64,000 nt of DNA, taken from contig NZ_UXAW01000087.1 in NCBI RefSeq assembly GCF_900609055.1, positions 3,510 to 67,509 on the forward strand. The letters are read 5' to 3'. Within the stretch, counting starts at the first letter, position 1. Each line of letters starts with the position of its first letter. The DNA is from Pseudogemmobacter humi (lineage in GTDB: Bacteria; Pseudomonadota; Alphaproteobacteria; Rhodobacterales; Rhodobacteraceae). Shown piece after piece: positions 61,697-64,000 of this stretch. Both the position numbers and the translations under genes were made by a program. The notes beneath the pieces are model-generated. The model was given only the letters and a program-made list of their open reading frames with translations, ran no database searches and had not been told where the DNA came from.

Positions 61697-61894
61697 TCAG
61701 CGCGGAACGGCGGTGTGATCACGCAAACGCCGCGCCCGCGCGATGGTCAGCCGCATCCGGCAGATGGCGGCCTCCGCGACCATCTTCGGCGCGGCCCCGG
61801 CAAGGCAGCGCCCAACCGCCTCGCGCCCGTCCTGCGGCCCGGCCCCAAGCGGCGCAGCCCAGGGGGCGAGAGCGGGGGCGAGCGTCCGGCTCAC
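61697..61894 (-). CDS. Possible small basic protein after the aminotransferase gene
   Basis: A 65-codon frame starting with GTG at 61894, which overlaps the aminotransferase TGA as GTGA. The product ends in a basic helix (KMVAEAAICRMRLTIARARRLRDH). No family is recognised. The stop/start overlap and in-frame termination make it plausible, but so short a frame in GC-rich DNA may be chance. Confidence 0.4.
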   Translation of the reverse strand: MSRTLAPALAPWAAPLGAGPQDGREAVGRCLAGAAPKMVAEAAICRMRLTIARARRLRDHTAVPR

Positions 61895-63123
61895 TCGACC
61901 ACCGGCGCGGCGGCGGCCCCGGGCGCCTCGGCCTGGCCCACCGCCAGCGCCTCGGCGCGGATGATGCGGGCGATCAGCGCCACATCTTCCGCCGAGAAGG
62001 TCAGCGGCAGCCGCATGTCGATCAGCCCGGCAAGGATGCGGTCGGTCAAAGGGCAATGCTGCGCGCCGGCATAGCGCCAGTGCGGATAGCGCGAGGTGAA
62101 GGCCGCGGGTTCCTCGGCGCCGAACCATTTCAGCTCCACCCCCCGCGCGATACAGCGCGAAAGGAAAGCGGTGATCCGCGCGGGCTCCCAGTCGGGCAGC
62201 AGGAACTGGAACGAGGATCCGACATAGGCCTCGGCCCCGGGCCGCACGATCAGCCGCAGGCCCGGCGTCGCCGCCAGCCCCGCCTCCAGCACCGTGTAAA
62301 GCTCGCCCCAGCGGGCGCGGCGGCCGGGCAGGAGCGGGATCTGAGGCCGCAGGATCGCCGCGCGCAGATTGTCCATCCGGCCCGAGACATTGGGCACGTC
62401 GAGCCGCAGCCCCTCGAACACCTCCGGCCCCGGCGCGGCGCGGTGGCGGCCGTAAAGCATGTAGCTGCCAGAGAGCAGCACCATCCGCGCCGCGATTTCC
62501 GCGTCGTCGGTGATCAGCAGCCCGCCCTCGCCCGAGTTCATATGCTTGTAGGTCTGGGTCGAATAACAGCCGACAAGGCCATGCCGCCCCGAGGGCACGC
62601 CCGCCCATTCCGCCCCCATCGTATGGGCGCAATCCTCGATCACCAAGAGCCCCAGATCCGCGCAAAGCGCCATCAGCCGGTCCATATCGCAGACATGCCC
62701 GCGCATATGAGAAAGCAGCAAGAGCCGCGCCCCGGTCCCGCGCGCCTTCACCGCCAGATCGTCGAGGTCGATCACCAGATCCGGCGTGATCTCGACAAAG
62801 ACCGGCCTCCCGCCCGCCGCCGCGATGGCGCCCGGCACCGGCGCGAGCGTGAAGGCATTGGTCAGCACCGGCTCGCCCGCGCGCAGCCCCGCCGCGCGCA
62901 AAGCGCAGCCCATCGCATAGCCGCCCGAGGCCACGGCAAGGCAGAACCGCGCCCCGGTGAAGGCGGCGAATTCCTCCTCCAGGACCGCGGTTTCGCCCGC
63001 CTCTCCCGGCACGGTGTTGTAGCGGTGCAGACGACCGTGGCGCAGAACCTCCAGCGCCGCGGCGATCCCCTCCTCGGGGATCGGCTCCTGCTGGGTAAAA
63101 CTGCCGTGGAACCGCTCGGTCAT
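61891..63123 (-). CDS. DegT/DnrJ/EryC1/StrS family aminotransferase
   Basis: A 410-residue PLP enzyme of the sugar aminotransferase family. It has AVASGGYAMGCALRAAGL (PLP phosphate binding), VFVEITPDLVIDLDDL, LLVIEDCAHTMGAEW (catalytic Asp) and YSTQTYKHMNSGEGG with the PLP lysine. It would aminate a keto-sugar nucleotide or a related ketone. The ATG overlaps the stop of the MFS gene (ATGA), which fixes the start; upstream in-frame sequence belongs to the MFS gene in another frame. It could in principle serve surface-sugar synthesis, but it is far from the nonulosonate genes. Confidence 0.85.
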   Translation of the reverse strand: MTERFHGSFTQQEPIPEEGIAAALEVLRHGRLHRYNTVPGEAGETAVLEEEFAAFTGARFCLAVASGGYAMGCALRAAGLRAGEPVLTNAFTLAPVPGAIAAAGGRPVFVEITPDLVIDLDDLAVKARGTGARLLLLSHMRGHVCDMDRLMALCADLGLLVIEDCAHTMGAEWAGVPSGRHGLVGCYSTQTYKHMNSGEGGLLITDDAEIAARMVLLSGSYMLYGRHRAAPGPEVFEGLRLDVPNVSGRMDNLRAAILRPQIPLLPGRRARWGELYTVLEAGLAATPGLRLIVRPGAEAYVGSSFQFLLPDWEPARITAFLSRCIARGVELKWFGAEEPAAFTSRYPHWRYAGAQHCPLTDRILAGLIDMRLPLTFSAEDVALIARIIRAEALAVGQAEAPGAAAAPVVE

Positions 63124-64000
63124 CTCTGCCTCTCTTCTGCGCGAGTCAGCACGAGGAAAAGCACCAGCGTCAGGCCAAGGCAAGCCGCCGCGACCCAATA
63201 GGCCACATCGGGCGACTGCCAGCCGCGCCCCCCGGCCATGAACCAACCGAAGATCTGCGAGAAGAACACGGTGCCGCACAGCATCGCCATGTTGATGATG
63301 GCCGAGATCCCGCCCTGCAACTCGCCCTGGGCGTTTTCGGGAACCACCTTCGACATGATGGCGGTGATCATCGGATGGACGAAACCCTCGGGGCCGTGGA
63401 CGAACATCAGCAGCACCACCACGCCCAGACTGCCCGCCAGCCCGTAGCCGGTGGCGGCGATGGCCGCGCAGACCAGCCCGATCAGCGCGGTGCGGTATTC
63501 ACCGAACCTGGCCACGAACCGCCCGGTCAGAAGCCCCTGGAACCCCGCCATAACAAGGCCGAAGATCGCCAGCGTGCCGCCCACCATCGCCTCGGACCAG
63601 CCGAATTTCGCGATGCCCCAGAAGGTCCAGATCGCCGGATAGACCGACGAGGCGAAGAAGAACACGAACAGGACAAGGCAAAGCGGGATCACCCCGGGAT
63701 AGCTGCGGAACACCCGGAAGGCGCCGAACGGATTGGCGCGGGCAATCTCGAACCGGCGGCGGTTTTCCGGCGGCAGGCTCTCGGGCAGCACGAACCAGCC
63801 GTAGACGAAGTTCAGGAACGAGACGCAGGCCGCCACGAAGAACGGCACCCGCGGCCCGAACTCGCCCAGAAGCCCGCCGACCGCCGGGCCGATCACGAAG
63901 CCCACGCCGAAGGCCGCGCCCAGCAGGGCGAAGGCCCGGCCCCGGTCCGCGGGCGCGGTCAGATCGGCGATACAGGCATTGGCGATGATCCAGCTCGATC
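63120..64000 (-). CDS. MFS transporter, TetA-like (5' part outside window)
   Basis: The frame runs off the right edge, so the N-terminus is missing; about 293 residues are visible. It has the MFS signature at the end of the first half ([35 protein letters not shown]), a central charged loop, and six membrane helices in the second half. The pattern matches the TetA/TCR-type proton-coupled exporters. Substrate unknown. It is translationally coupled to the aminotransferase gene. Confidence 0.85.
   Translation of the reverse strand, partial: SSWIIANACIADLTAPADRGRAFALLGAAFGVGFVIGPAVGGLLGEFGPRVPFFVAACVSFLNFVYGWFVLPESLPPENRRRFEIARANPFGAFRVFRSYPGVIPLCLVLFVFFFASSVYPAIWTFWGIAKFGWSEAMVGGTLAIFGLVMAGFQGLLTGRFVARFGEYRTALIGLVCAAIAATGYGLAGSLGVVVLLMFVHGPEGFVHPMITAIMSKVVPENAQGELQGGISAIINMAMLCGTVFFSQIFGWFMAGGRGWQSPDVAYWVAAACLGLTLVLFLVLTRAEERQR

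Overview
This window looks like chromosomal DNA from a high-GC alphaproteobacterium of the order Rhodobacterales (Rhodobacter/Paracoccus group). The evidence is the very GC-rich coding sequence with many four-base stop/start overlaps, a complex I (nuo) operon carrying the small interspersed genes typical of this group (DUF5333, DUF5337, small lipoproteins), an extended NuoE, and the gene order nuoN-birA-coaX-rnj. The first 89 bases are almost pure C, which reads as a contig-end artefact rather than biology. No CRISPR array, tRNA, rRNA, transposase or prophage gene was seen.

Left part (1-7 kb): a B12 scavenging operon on the minus strand, btuB-btuF-btuC-btuD-cbiZ (receptor, binding protein, permease, ATPase, adenosylcobinamide amidohydrolase). 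It is preceded by a well-formed cobalamin riboswitch and a good sigma70-type promoter. A plus-strand amidase with an unusual active-site signature follows. From 7.2 to 14.4 kb lies a nonulosonic (sialic-type) acid locus with genes on both strands: a Gfo/Idh/MocA oxidoreductase, NeuA-type cytidylyltransferase, SDR, NeuC-type epimerase, two GT-A-like glycosyltransferases, a family 25 glycosyltransferase and NeuB-type synthase. Together they could make a CMP-activated nine-carbon acidic sugar and build surface polysaccharide.

Middle part (14.8-41 kb): mostly housekeeping genes. These are a Nudix hydrolase, DUF1178, a MarR/LdtR-like regulator, sdhE with an XRE regulator, an aspartate aminotransferase with two small unknown genes, a 2Fe-2S ferredoxin, a peptidoglycan-binding lipoprotein, degP, then rpiA, gor, hflK and hflC on one strand, sdaA, an EamA transporter, thiamine pyrophosphokinase, a large acidic modular protein of unknown function, DUF2842, purA, secG, pyrG, an NTF2-like protein, rnj (RNase J) and coaX.

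Right part (41-64 kb): birA and the complete 14-gene nuo operon (nuoA to nuoN, minus strand, promoter near 60.6 kb). Seven additional small genes lie between the nuo genes, including a membrane-anchored collagen-like protein and a carboxymuconolactone decarboxylase-family protein. A thermonuclease-like protein, a DegT-family aminotransferase and a truncated MFS transporter close the window.

Structures that the genes do not explain: (i) a dispersed intergenic repeat with a CTCC-GGCGGGG-TATTT core in at least five places, once as a facing pair that makes a 23-bp stem; (ii) three consecutive AT-rich perfect hairpins between 19268 and 19335; (iii) an isolated 13-bp hairpin in a gene-free stretch near 38.06 kb; (iv) a separated inverted repeat between the divergent thiamine pyrophosphokinase and acidic-protein genes. 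The best candidates for undescribed biology are the 846-residue acidic modular protein and the collagen-like protein inside the complex I operon.
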